Shown one piece after another: positions 7,470-12,845 of a stretch of 12,845 bases of DNA. Made by a program: the position numbers and the translations under genes. The stretch's first letter is position 1. Each line of letters starts with the position of its first letter. Origin of the DNA: an uncultured Desulfuromonas sp. (GTDB lineage Bacteria; Desulfobacterota; Desulfuromonadia; Desulfuromonadales; Trichloromonadaceae); contig CALJLX010000098.1 of assembly GCA_937982495.1 (NCBI GenBank), positions 1 to 12,845 on the forward strand, given 5' to 3'. The notes beneath the pieces were generated by a model that searched no databases, had not been told where the DNA came from, and saw only the letters and a list, made by a program, of their open reading frames with translations.

Positions 7470-7499
7470 ATTCTGCTACGCCCATCCCCCTTTCTTCAA
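7470..7499 (-). promoter_or_regulatory. Candidate sigma-70 promoter for the lpxA-like gene
   Basis: Read leftwards: TTGAAG (7499-7494), an 18-bp spacer, then CAGAAT (7475-7470), each matching 4 of 6 consensus bases. The -10 lies about 30 bp before the start codon, leaving a short leader that contains the AGGAG ribosome site. It lies in the 104-bp divergent gap shared with the DUF2148 gene. Confidence 0.35.
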
Positions 7500-7545
7500 G
7501 GGAATTTCTTTTCCTTTCATGCTTAACGCGAAGGAGTAACCGGAA

Positions 7546-8076
7546 ATGCTGACGATCAATCCGGAATCGAAGAGCGAATGTGTCGAACGGGCCGCCGAGC
7601 TGCTCTGCGTGGCGGCGCGCACCGCCCCCAAGGGACGGGGGCGGGATCTGCTGGTGACCGCCGTGGTTAGCGGTGTCGAGCTGGGACGCCTGGCCGATAC
7701 CATGCGCCTGATCGCCGAGCGCGACCAGGTGGCTTTTATCGCCCGCGACGCCGGTAATCTCGCCCTGGCGTCGGCGCTGGTTCTCATCGGCACCCGCATG
7801 GAGCCCCTCGGCCTGCCCCATTGCGGCTACTGCGGCTTTGTCGACTGCGCGGCGATGCAGGCGGCGGGCGCCACCTGCGCCTTCGCCACCGGCGACCTGG
7901 GGATCGCCGTCGGTTCGGCGGTGAGCCGGGCCGCCGATCTGCGCCTCGATAACCGCGTCATGTACAGCGCCGGCAAGGCCGCCATCGAGATGGGTCTGCT
8001 CGGCGAGGGGGTGCGCATCGCTTACGCCATCCCCCTGTCGGTCGGCGGCAAGAGTCCCTTTTTCGATCGCGGTTGA
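7546..8076 (+). CDS. DUF2148 (ferredoxin-domain) protein with four-cysteine cluster
   Basis: A 176-residue protein recognised as DUF2148 by its conserved order of motifs: AARTAPKGRGRD near residues 23-34, FIARDAGN (64-71), LIGTR, then GLPHCGYCGFVDC, DLGIAVGSA (117-125), DNRVMYSAGKAA (135-146) and the C-terminal PLSVGGKSPFFDR. Cysteines at 93, 96, 101 and 111 form a CxxC-x4-C-x9-C cluster suited to an iron-sulfur centre; Cys12 and Cys21 are additional. The family is widespread in anaerobes and often annotated as ferredoxin-like, but no reaction is established, so no function is assigned. The start is secure: AAGGAG (7531-7536) lies 9 nt before the ATG. It is transcribed divergently from the lpxA-like gene and converges on the downstream kinase gene with only 6 bp between stop codons. 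Confidence 0.9.
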   Translation: MLTINPESKSECVERAAELLCVAARTAPKGRGRDLLVTAVVSGVELGRLADTMRLIAERDQVAFIARDAGNLALASALVLIGTRMEPLGLPHCGYCGFVDCAAMQAAGATCAFATGDLGIAVGSAVSRAADLRLDNRVMYSAGKAAIEMGLLGEGVRIAYAIPLSVGGKSPFFDRG

Positions 8077-8082
8077 GAATTT

Positions 8083-9744
8083 TCAGGGTGGGGCCAGGGG
8101 GAGGGTGAAGGCGAAGCAACTGCCGACGCCGTCGGCGATCGGGCTTCGTACCTCGATGTCGCCATTGTGCAGGCCGACGATCTCCTTGCAGATGGCCAGC
8201 CCCAGGCCGGTTCCTTTGCGGTAGACGGTCGCGCTGGGCAACTGCTCGTAGCGGTCGAAGAGGGTCTTTTGCTGTTCCTCCGGGATCCCGCAGCCGGTGT
8301 CGCTGACGCTGATTTCCAGGGCCGGTTGTTTCTGGCGGCTGATGGCGGGGGCGGCGGCGATGCGGATATGGCCGCCGTTAGGGGTGAACTTGACGGCGTT
8401 GCTGATCAGGTTGGCGAGAACCCGGGTCAGCTGTTTTTCGTCGGCCATGATCTGGGGCAGGTTCTCGGGCAGTTCCGTTTCGATCCGCAAGCGATGTTCC
8501 TCCAACTGGAGGGAAAAGGAACCGAGAACCTGGACGAGCAGGGGCGCGAGATCGAGGGGGCGCGGCGATACCTGCATCTTCCCCGCCTCCAGTTTGGAGT
8601 AGTCGAGAATATCGTCGATCAGCGCCAGCAGCCGGTTACAGCCTTCCTGAATGTTTTGCAGGGCCGCCCCCTGGTCGGGGGAAATCTGTCCGAGGATGCC
8701 CTCGGCCAGCACATTGGTGAAACCGCTGATGCCGGTTAGCGGCGAGCGCATGTCATGCACCAGCATCGACACCAGATCCGCTTTGACGTTTTCGATATCC
8801 TTGATTTTTTTCAGGTAGCGAGCGACAATCAGCAGCCGGTCGGCGATCACGTCAAGGGCGTGGCTCATCCCCTCGGTCAGCCGCCGCTTGCCGCTTTCAA
8901 AGAGGGTCAGCGAGGCCAGGAGCTCGTTGCCGTCATGAATGGGCAGGGCGCTCAGCACCTGGAAGCTGACCGGCATCGCCCGCCCTCCTCCGGTTTCCCG
9001 CTCGATCAGAAGGAAGCGGTACTTGCCCGCGGCTTCCCGGTCGAGTCCGGCCCGGTGCAGTATCTCTTTGCGGGCGTGTTCGATGAACCCGTCCGAAACC
9101 GGTTCCATCAGTTGCAGAAAAATCGAATATTTGTCCGCGCCTTCCCGCAGCAGCAGGCCGGCCGCGCTATAGCGGCAGATGAGGGCGAGAAAATCGAAGA
9201 ATTCCCGGGCCAGGGCTTCGCTGTCGTGGGCGAGTCCGGTCAATTTGAGGATTTCGTTGGAAATCGTCGACTCGTACAGGAGGCGGTCGAGCAACCCGGT
9301 GATCTGGTTGCGGATCGCCTTGCCGTCGAGCCCCCGGACCCCTCTCGTCGGGGGCTCCGTCGCTTCTTTCCGGCCCTTGACGAGACCTTCGATGATCGCC
9401 AGGATGCGGGGGAACTCGGCGCTTTTTTCCAGAAAGGCGTCGGCTCCGGCTTTTTCTCCCCAGAAACGGTTGTGCGGTTCCGCCTGGGAGCTGAAGAGAA
9501 TGATGGGGATGTCTTGGGTCAGGGGGTCGTTCTTGAGGATGCGGCAGAGGTGGTAGCCGTTGAGTTCGGAGATGGGGATGTCCGAAAGGATCAGATCCGG
9601 GGGCTGCTGATAGATAGCGACGATCGCTTTCATGCCGTTGTCGGCGGTTTGGACCCGATACCCGGCCTTTTCGAGAAAGTCCCGCAGGGGAGCGACCTGA
9701 GACAGGTTGTCGTCGACCAGCAGAAGGGTGAAGCGACGTGTCAT
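8083..9744 (-). CDS. Cytosolic REC-histidine kinase hybrid
   Basis: A 553-residue protein with no membrane segments. The N-terminal receiver (about 4-122) has Asp11/Asp12, phospho-acceptor Asp55 (LSDIPISELNG), Ser85 and Lys107. A middle region (about 140-310) of GAF-like character leads through a short coiled coil to a HisKA domain with H-box MLVHDMRSPLTGISGF (His330). The HATPase_c domain has an N-box (NLISNAVKF), G1 (DTGCGIP) and G2 (GTGLGLAI). Receiver-first kinases usually act as intermediate nodes: phosphorylation of the REC alters kinase output to another regulator. No partner regulator is adjacent, so it is an orphan here. The frame is open further upstream to a start at 9843, but the ATG at 9744 is preferred because GAGGAGG (9756-9750) precedes it by 5 nt, it starts directly on the receiver's first strand, and the longer version would begin inside the predicted -35 box. 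Confidence 0.92.
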   Translation of the reverse strand: MTRRFTLLLVDDNLSQVAPLRDFLEKAGYRVQTADNGMKAIVAIYQQPPDLILSDIPISELNGYHLCRILKNDPLTQDIPIILFSSQAEPHNRFWGEKAGADAFLEKSAEFPRILAIIEGLVKGRKEATEPPTRGVRGLDGKAIRNQITGLLDRLLYESTISNEILKLTGLAHDSEALAREFFDFLALICRYSAAGLLLREGADKYSIFLQLMEPVSDGFIEHARKEILHRAGLDREAAGKYRFLLIERETGGGRAMPVSFQVLSALPIHDGNELLASLTLFESGKRRLTEGMSHALDVIADRLLIVARYLKKIKDIENVKADLVSMLVHDMRSPLTGISGFTNVLAEGILGQISPDQGAALQNIQEGCNRLLALIDDILDYSKLEAGKMQVSPRPLDLAPLLVQVLGSFSLQLEEHRLRIETELPENLPQIMADEKQLTRVLANLISNAVKFTPNGGHIRIAAAPAISRQKQPALEISVSDTGCGIPEEQQKTLFDRYEQLPSATVYRKGTGLGLAICKEIVGLHNGDIEVRSPIADGVGSCFAFTLPLAPP

Positions 9745-9810
9745 GAAGGCCTCCTCGCGCCGGTGGCGGAGGGCGCCATGGCAACCGTAACGGAGTTTGT
9801 TTCGGAACGG

Positions 9811-9826
9811 CATAATCTTAATTATG
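9811..9826. repeat. Palindrome overlapping the kinase promoter -10 box
   Basis: CATAAT (9811-9816) and ATTATG (9821-9826) are perfect inverted repeats around CTTA. The palindrome covers the predicted -10 hexamer of the leftward kinase promoter, a typical position for a repressor operator. Its AT-richness raises the chance of coincidence. Confidence 0.4.
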
Positions 9827-9843
9827 TATTTATTAACAGTCAA
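9815..9843 (-). promoter_or_regulatory. Sigma-70-type promoter for the REC-histidine kinase gene
   Basis: Read leftwards: TTGACT (9843-9838), an exact 17-bp AT-rich spacer, then TAAGAT (9820-9815). The -35 matches 5 of 6 and the -10 matches 4 of 6. Transcription would begin near 9808, giving a leader of about 63 nt with a strong GAGGAGG before the ATG at 9744. Confidence 0.6.
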
Positions 9844-10000
9844 GCCTCACGTCCGGGCTGGGGAGTGCAGCGGCAATTCGACCGGTTTCCCGAAATCCTG
9901 GAGCTGCTTGCGGATTGGGCACATGCGGCCCTGGATTGCTTAAAAAATGGGCCGATTTTGTGGACGGTGATGGACGGGATCGGGGGGGGATCTCGGGCCA

Positions 10001-10023
10001 TGAATTTTCCCATAATAAATTCA
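10001..10023. promoter_or_regulatory. Candidate regulator-binding palindrome upstream of the glnB promoter
   Basis: TGAATTT (10001-10007) and AAATTCA (10017-10023) form perfect 7-bp inverted arms with a 9-bp spacer. The centre is about 73 bp before the predicted glnB transcription start, close to where sigma-54 activators bind. It does not match the classic E. coli NtrC site (TGCACC-N5-GGTGCA), so the bound protein, if any, is unknown. Confidence 0.4.
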
Positions 10024-10058
10024 GTGTGTTACGATTTGTTTTGGCGTTCGGAAATAAA

Positions 10059-10074
10059 TGGCAGGTTCTTTGCT
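10059..10074 (+). promoter_or_regulatory. Sigma-54 (RpoN) promoter of glnB-glnA
   Basis: TGGCAGG, a 4-bp spacer and TTGCT match the consensus TGGCACG-N4-TTGCW at every position except one in the -24 block. GG and GC are separated by exactly 10 bp. Taking the C of GC as -12, transcription begins near 10085, about 90 nt before the glnB start. Sigma-54 control of a PII/glutamine synthetase operon is well established in other proteobacteria and would need an NtrC-like ATPase activator encoded elsewhere. Confidence 0.85.
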
Positions 10075-10083
10075 AAATCGTTT

Positions 10084-10149
10084 GGCCAAGAACGCTGTCC
10101 TTGGTCGATAAGGCGGTTGCGAGGGAAAAAACCTCGCGTGCGTGACGCG
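10084..10149 (+). promoter_or_regulatory. Structured glnB leader with alternative hairpins
   Basis: The predicted leader has three possible hairpins. The first pairs GGCCAAG (10084-10090) with CTTGGTC (10100-10106), including one G-U pair. The second pairs GCGAGG (10119-10124) with CCTCGC (10132-10137) around an A-rich loop. The third pairs CGCGT (10135-10139) with ACGCG (10145-10149). The second and third share 10135-10137, so they exclude each other. There is no strong T-run, so a terminator is not clear. An RNA-level switch is possible but unproven. Confidence 0.35.
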
Positions 10150-10175
10150 CCAGATCCTTTTCGGGAGGTGAAGAG

Positions 10176-10514
10176 ATGAGAAAAGTGGAAGCCGTTATCA
10201 AGCCCTTCAAGCTTGACGAGGTTAAGGAAGCTCTGAACGAAATCGGCATTCAGGGTATTACCGTCAGTGAAGTGAAAGGGTTCGGGCGGCAGAAGGGGCA
10301 TACCGAACTCTATCGCGGCGCCGAATACGTGGTCGATTTCATCCCCAAGATCAAGATGGAGATCATCGTCAGCGACGAGATGGCCGCCAAGGTCGTCGAC
10401 GTCATCGCCGAGGCCGCCCGCACCGGGCGCATCGGTGACGGCAAGATCTTCGTCACCAGCGTCGACGAAGTGGTGCGCATCCGCACCGGCGAGCGCGGCG
10501 ACGACGCCCTCTAA
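10176..10514 (+). CDS. glnB: PII nitrogen regulatory protein
   Basis: A 112-residue PII signal protein, the same length as E. coli GlnB. It forms a trimer that binds ATP/ADP and 2-oxoglutarate and reports nitrogen status to glutamine synthetase adenylylation, NtrB/NtrC or ammonium channels. The T-loop (about 37-55) contains Tyr51 in RGAEYVVDF, the site uridylylated by GlnD in proteobacteria. The B-loop TGRIGDGKIFV (about 83-93) and C-terminal RIRTGERGDDAL are typical. GGAGG (10164-10168) lies 7 nt before the ATG. It is followed by glnA after 87 bp and driven by the sigma-54 promoter at 10059-10074. GlnB and GlnK are hard to tell apart by sequence; pairing with glnA rather than amtB favours the GlnB name. 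Confidence 0.95.
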   Translation: MRKVEAVIKPFKLDEVKEALNEIGIQGITVSEVKGFGRQKGHTELYRGAEYVVDFIPKIKMEIIVSDEMAAKVVDVIAEAARTGRIGDGKIFVTSVDEVVRIRTGERGDDAL

Positions 10515-10601
10515 AACGCCGCCCGCGACATCTTTTCCATTCATGCCGGCCCGCTCGGGGAGGCCGTGGCTTAAAAAAACATCCAGTCAAAGGAGACATC
10601 A

Positions 10602-12011
10602 ATGACACCCAGGGAAGTCGTAGCTTTTGCCCAAGAGAACAACTGTCAGATGGTCGATTACAAATTTCTCGACTTTGTCGGCATCTGGCAGCACTTTTCC
10701 GTCCCCATGAGCGAATTCGGCGAAGACACCTTCGAGGAAGGCATCGGCTTCGACGGTTCCTCGATCCGCGGCTGGCAGCCGATCCACAACAGCGACATGC
10801 TGCTGATTCCCGATCCGACCACCGCCAAGATCGATCCCTTTATCCAGGTCACGACCTTGAGTCTGATCTGCGACATCATCGATCCGATCACCCGCGAGGG
10901 CTATACCCGCGATCCCCGCTTTATCGCCAAAAAGGCCGAGTCCTACCTGAAATCGACGGGTCTCGCCGATACCGCCTACTTCGGTCCCGAACCGGAATTT
11001 TTCATCTTCGACGATATTCGCTACGGCTCCAGCGCCAACGAATCCTTCTACTGCATCGACTCCGTCGAAGGCGCCTGGAACAGCGGCCGCGAGGAATACC
11101 CCAACCTCGGGTACAAGCCCCGGCACAAGGAAGGCTATTTCCCCTGCGCGCCCACCGACTCCTTCGTCGATCTGCGTAACGAGATGGTGCAGGTACTGCA
11201 AAGCGTCGGCATGCGTATCGAGGCCTCCCATCACGAAGTCGCCACCGGTGGCCAGAACGAGATCGACATGCGTTTCGACAGCCTGCTGCGCATGGGCGAC
11301 ACCCTGCAATGGTTCAAGTACATCGTCAAGAACGTCGCTTTCCGCAACGGCAAGACCTTGACCTTCATGCCCAAACCCCTGTTCGGCGACAACGGATCGG
11401 GGATGCATTGCCACCAGTCGCTCTGGAAAGAGGGTCAAAACCTCTTCGCCGGCGACGGCTACGGCGGCCTCTCGAAGATGGCCATGTACTACATCGGCGG
11501 CATCATGAAGCACGCCAAGGCCCTGTGCGCCTTCACCAACCCCAGCGTCAACTCCTACAAGCGCCTGGTCCCCGGCTACGAAGCGCCGGTCAATCTGGCC
11601 TATTCGAACCGTAACCGTTCGGCTTCGATCCGCATTCCCGTCACCAACAATCCCAAGGGCAAGCGCGTCGAATATCGCACTCCCGACCCGTCCTGCAACG
11701 GCTACCTGGCCTTCGCCGCCCAGTTGATGGCCGGTCTCGACGGCATCGAGAACAAGATCGATCCGGGCCAGCCGCTGGACAAGGATATCTACGGTCTCTC
11801 TCCCGAGGAACTCAAGGACGTGCCGAATGTCGCCCGCAGCCTGGAGGACGCCCTCAATCATCTGCGCGACGATCATGCCTTCCTGCTCAAGGGGGATGTC
11901 TTCACCGAGGACGTCATCGAGAAGTGGATCGAGTACAAGATGGAAGCGGAAGTCAACCCGACCCGCATGCGGCCGACCCCGATGGAGTTCGCCCTCTACT
12001 TCGACTGCTGA
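10602..12011 (+). CDS. glnA: Glutamine synthetase type I
   Basis: A 469-residue GSI subunit of the usual length for the dodecameric bacterial enzyme, which makes glutamine from glutamate, ammonia and ATP. Key features are FDGSSI (50-55, with the catalytic Asp), metal-site glutamates in FGPEPEFFIF (Glu130, Glu132), HHEVATGGQNEID, the ATP/glutamate site GSGMHCHQSLW, the flap-region NRNRSASIRIP, and EYRTPDPSCNGYLAFAA. Tyr397 in DKDIYGLSPEE matches the adenylylation tyrosine of the beta subtype, so activity control by a GlnE adenylyltransferase is expected. AAGGAG (10590-10595) lies 6 nt before the ATG. No terminator or second promoter is evident in the 87-bp gap after glnB, so the sigma-54 promoter probably drives both genes, with GlnB controlling its own neighbour's modification. 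A perfect terminator follows 19 bp after the stop. Confidence 0.98.
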   Translation: MTPREVVAFAQENNCQMVDYKFLDFVGIWQHFSVPMSEFGEDTFEEGIGFDGSSIRGWQPIHNSDMLLIPDPTTAKIDPFIQVTTLSLICDIIDPITREGYTRDPRFIAKKAESYLKSTGLADTAYFGPEPEFFIFDDIRYGSSANESFYCIDSVEGAWNSGREEYPNLGYKPRHKEGYFPCAPTDSFVDLRNEMVQVLQSVGMRIEASHHEVATGGQNEIDMRFDSLLRMGDTLQWFKYIVKNVAFRNGKTLTFMPKPLFGDNGSGMHCHQSLWKEGQNLFAGDGYGGLSKMAMYYIGGIMKHAKALCAFTNPSVNSYKRLVPGYEAPVNLAYSNRNRSASIRIPVTNNPKGKRVEYRTPDPSCNGYLAFAAQLMAGLDGIENKIDPGQPLDKDIYGLSPEELKDVPNVARSLEDALNHLRDDHAFLLKGDVFTEDVIEKWIEYKMEAEVNPTRMRPTPMEFALYFDC

Positions 12012-12030
12012 TTCGATCTGTATCCCCGCA

Positions 12031-12069
12031 ACGCAAAAAGCCCCCGGTTTCGCCGGGGGCTTTTTGCGT
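12031..12069. terminator. Bidirectional rho-independent terminator between glnA and thrC
   Basis: A perfect 17-bp stem: the left arm runs 12031-12047 and the right arm 12053-12069, around a TTTCG loop. The core GCCCCCGG/CCGGGGGC is flanked by A5 on the left and T5 on the right, so both directions give a GC hairpin followed by a U-tract. It ends glnA on the plus strand and thrC (stop at 12093) on the minus strand. Confidence 0.95.
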
Positions 12070-12092
12070 GTTATGGAAGCCTTGAGAAGTTA

Positions 12093-12845
12093 TTACAGGG
12101 CGTGGGCCGCCAGATAATTTTTGATCGCCGTGGTGTCGGCATCGATGATTTCGCAGCGCTTCTCGCGGCTTTCGATTCCGTTCAGGGAGGCGGTGCGGGG
12201 CGGCTCCTGGCCGATAGCCAACCGTACCGCTTCGCCGAACTTGGCGGGATGGGCGGTGGCCAGGCAGACCGTCGGAGTTTGCCCGTCGCTCAGATCGAGG
12301 GCGGCGCGGACGCCGACGGCGGTGTGCGGATCGAGTAGATAGCCGGTCTTGCCGTGAAAGTCGCGGATGGTTTCCAGGGTCTCGGCGTTGGAAACGGCCT
12401 GGGCGAGAAAGTCCTCGGCCACCTTGTCCCGCTCGCCGGCGGTGAAGGCGAGGCGGCCGGTGGCAGCGAGCTCGCTCATGGCGTTGCGCACCCGGCCGCT
12501 CTGCTCGTCGTAGAGGTAGAAGAGGTAGCGCTCGAAGTTGCTCGCCAGCTGGATGTCCATGGAGGGGGAGTAGGTCTGCGATACCGCGCCGATGGAGTAA
12601 TCCCCCTGGCGGACGAAGCGGGTGAGAATGTTGTTCTCGTTGGTGGCGAGAATCAGGCGACGGATCGGCAGGCCCATTTTCTTGGCGACGAAGCCGGCGA
12701 AGATGTCGCCGAAGTTGCCCGTCGGCACCGAAAAACAGATTTCTCGACAGTTGGTCTGCTTGCGCACCCGGCCCCAGGCGTAGAAGTAATAGACCACCTG
12801 GGCCAGCACCCGCGCCCAGTTGATGGAGTTGACCGCGCCCAGGGC
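12093..12845 (-). CDS. thrC: Threonine synthase, C-terminal part (5' end outside window)
   Basis: About 250 residues of a pyridoxal-phosphate enzyme converting O-phosphohomoserine to threonine. The frame is open to the right edge, and the true start and the PLP-binding lysine lie outside. Visible are NSINWARVLAQVVYYFYAW, the phosphate-binding glycine-rich loop SVPTGNFGDIFAG (around 12700-12730), ATNENNILTRF, SMDIQLASNFERYLF and the late LDPHTAVGV and LATAHPAKF motifs. These are typical of the longer E. coli/yeast-type threonine synthases. A GTG at 12809 could be mistaken for a start but lies inside the conserved NSINWARV segment. Nothing suggests that the visible part is damaged. Confidence 0.95.
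   Translation of the reverse strand, partial: ALGAVNSINWARVLAQVVYYFYAWGRVRKQTNCREICFSVPTGNFGDIFAGFVAKKMGLPIRRLILATNENNILTRFVRQGDYSIGAVSQTYSPSMDIQLASNFERYLFYLYDEQSGRVRNAMSELAATGRLAFTAGERDKVAEDFLAQAVSNAETLETIRDFHGKTGYLLDPHTAVGVRAALDLSDGQTPTVCLATAHPAKFGEAVRLAIGQEPPRTASLNGIESREKRCEIIDADTTAIKNYLAAHAL

Larger units (their letters stand above)
9745..10175. other. 431-bp divergent intergenic region between the REC-kinase gene and glnB
   Basis: No convincing gene is seen here. Reading left to right it holds the leader and promoter of the leftward kinase gene, an unassigned stretch at about 9850-10000, an AT-rich palindrome, a sigma-54 promoter and a structured leader for glnB. The unassigned stretch has a direct repeat TGGACGG (9961-9967 and 9971-9977) at 10-bp spacing. 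A plus-strand frame stays open across all of it, but it runs through the promoter and leader elements and has no ribosome site, so it is regarded as chance. Confidence 0.8.

Noticed and set aside
9745..9843. Longer version of the REC-kinase starting at 9843
   Set aside because: The extra 33 residues do not belong to the receiver fold, the start codon lies inside the -35 box, and a strong GAGGAGG supports the ATG at 9744.
8755..10179. Plus-strand open frame crossing the kinase gene and the whole glnB upstream region
   Set aside because: Antisense to a well-supported kinase gene for two thirds of its length, then passes through the sigma-54 promoter and leader and overlaps the glnB start; no ribosome site. 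The part around 9865-9960 looks helical but has no independent support.
10515..10601. Possible terminator or second promoter between glnB and glnA
   Set aside because: A CGGCC/GGCCG stem (10547-10566) exists but has no T-run after it, and no -35/-10 or sigma-54 pattern was found; treated as an ordinary operon gap.
12093..12809. Complete short thrC starting at the GTG at 12809
   Set aside because: The frame continues to the window edge with conserved threonine synthase residues (ALGAVNSINWAR), so the gene is simply cut by the window.

Overview
The window is about 12.8 kb of GC-rich DNA, densely packed, from a Gram-negative bacterium. An LpxA-type acyltransferase, a glnB-glnA pair behind a sigma-54 promoter, and many PAS/histidine kinase/GGDEF-EAL proteins fit a deltaproteobacterium of the Desulfuromonas/Geobacter group. 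That placement is inferred from gene content and protein style, not from a marker gene. No rRNA, tRNA, CRISPR array, insertion sequence or phage gene was seen, so this looks like ordinary chromosomal backbone.

Region 1 (1-6649, + strand): the 3' end of a TrkH-type potassium channel subunit, a complete KtrB-type channel subunit, a KtrA-type RCK regulatory subunit, a membrane histidine kinase with a 5TMR-LYT sensor, and a 933-residue REC-PAS-PAS-PAS-GGDEF-EAL protein. Gaps are 60, 13, 13 and 40 bp, so much of this is probably one operon. It suggests a potassium uptake unit linked to a kinase whose output may be cyclic-di-GMP.

Region 2 (6650-9744): three genes in alternating orientation. They are an orphan LpxA-like acyltransferase (-), a DUF2148 protein with a four-cysteine cluster (+), and a soluble REC-histidine kinase hybrid (-). 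Both convergent junctions are extremely tight (0 and 6 bp) and leave no room for a terminator.

Region 3 (9745-10175): the only long non-coding stretch. It holds a good sigma-70-type promoter for the leftward kinase, with a palindrome over its -10 box. On the other strand it holds a near-consensus sigma-54 promoter, an upstream palindrome and a structured leader serving glnB.

Region 4 (10176-12845): glnB (PII) and glnA (glutamine synthetase I), the nitrogen assimilation pair, closed by a perfect 17-bp bidirectional terminator. The 3' part of thrC (threonine synthase) then reads in from the right edge on the minus strand.

I did not find a clearly new multi-gene system. The points most worth a second look are the K+ transport/kinase/c-di-GMP cluster, the LpxA paralogue with altered substrate-site residues, and the glnB control region with palindrome, sigma-54 site and alternative leader hairpins.
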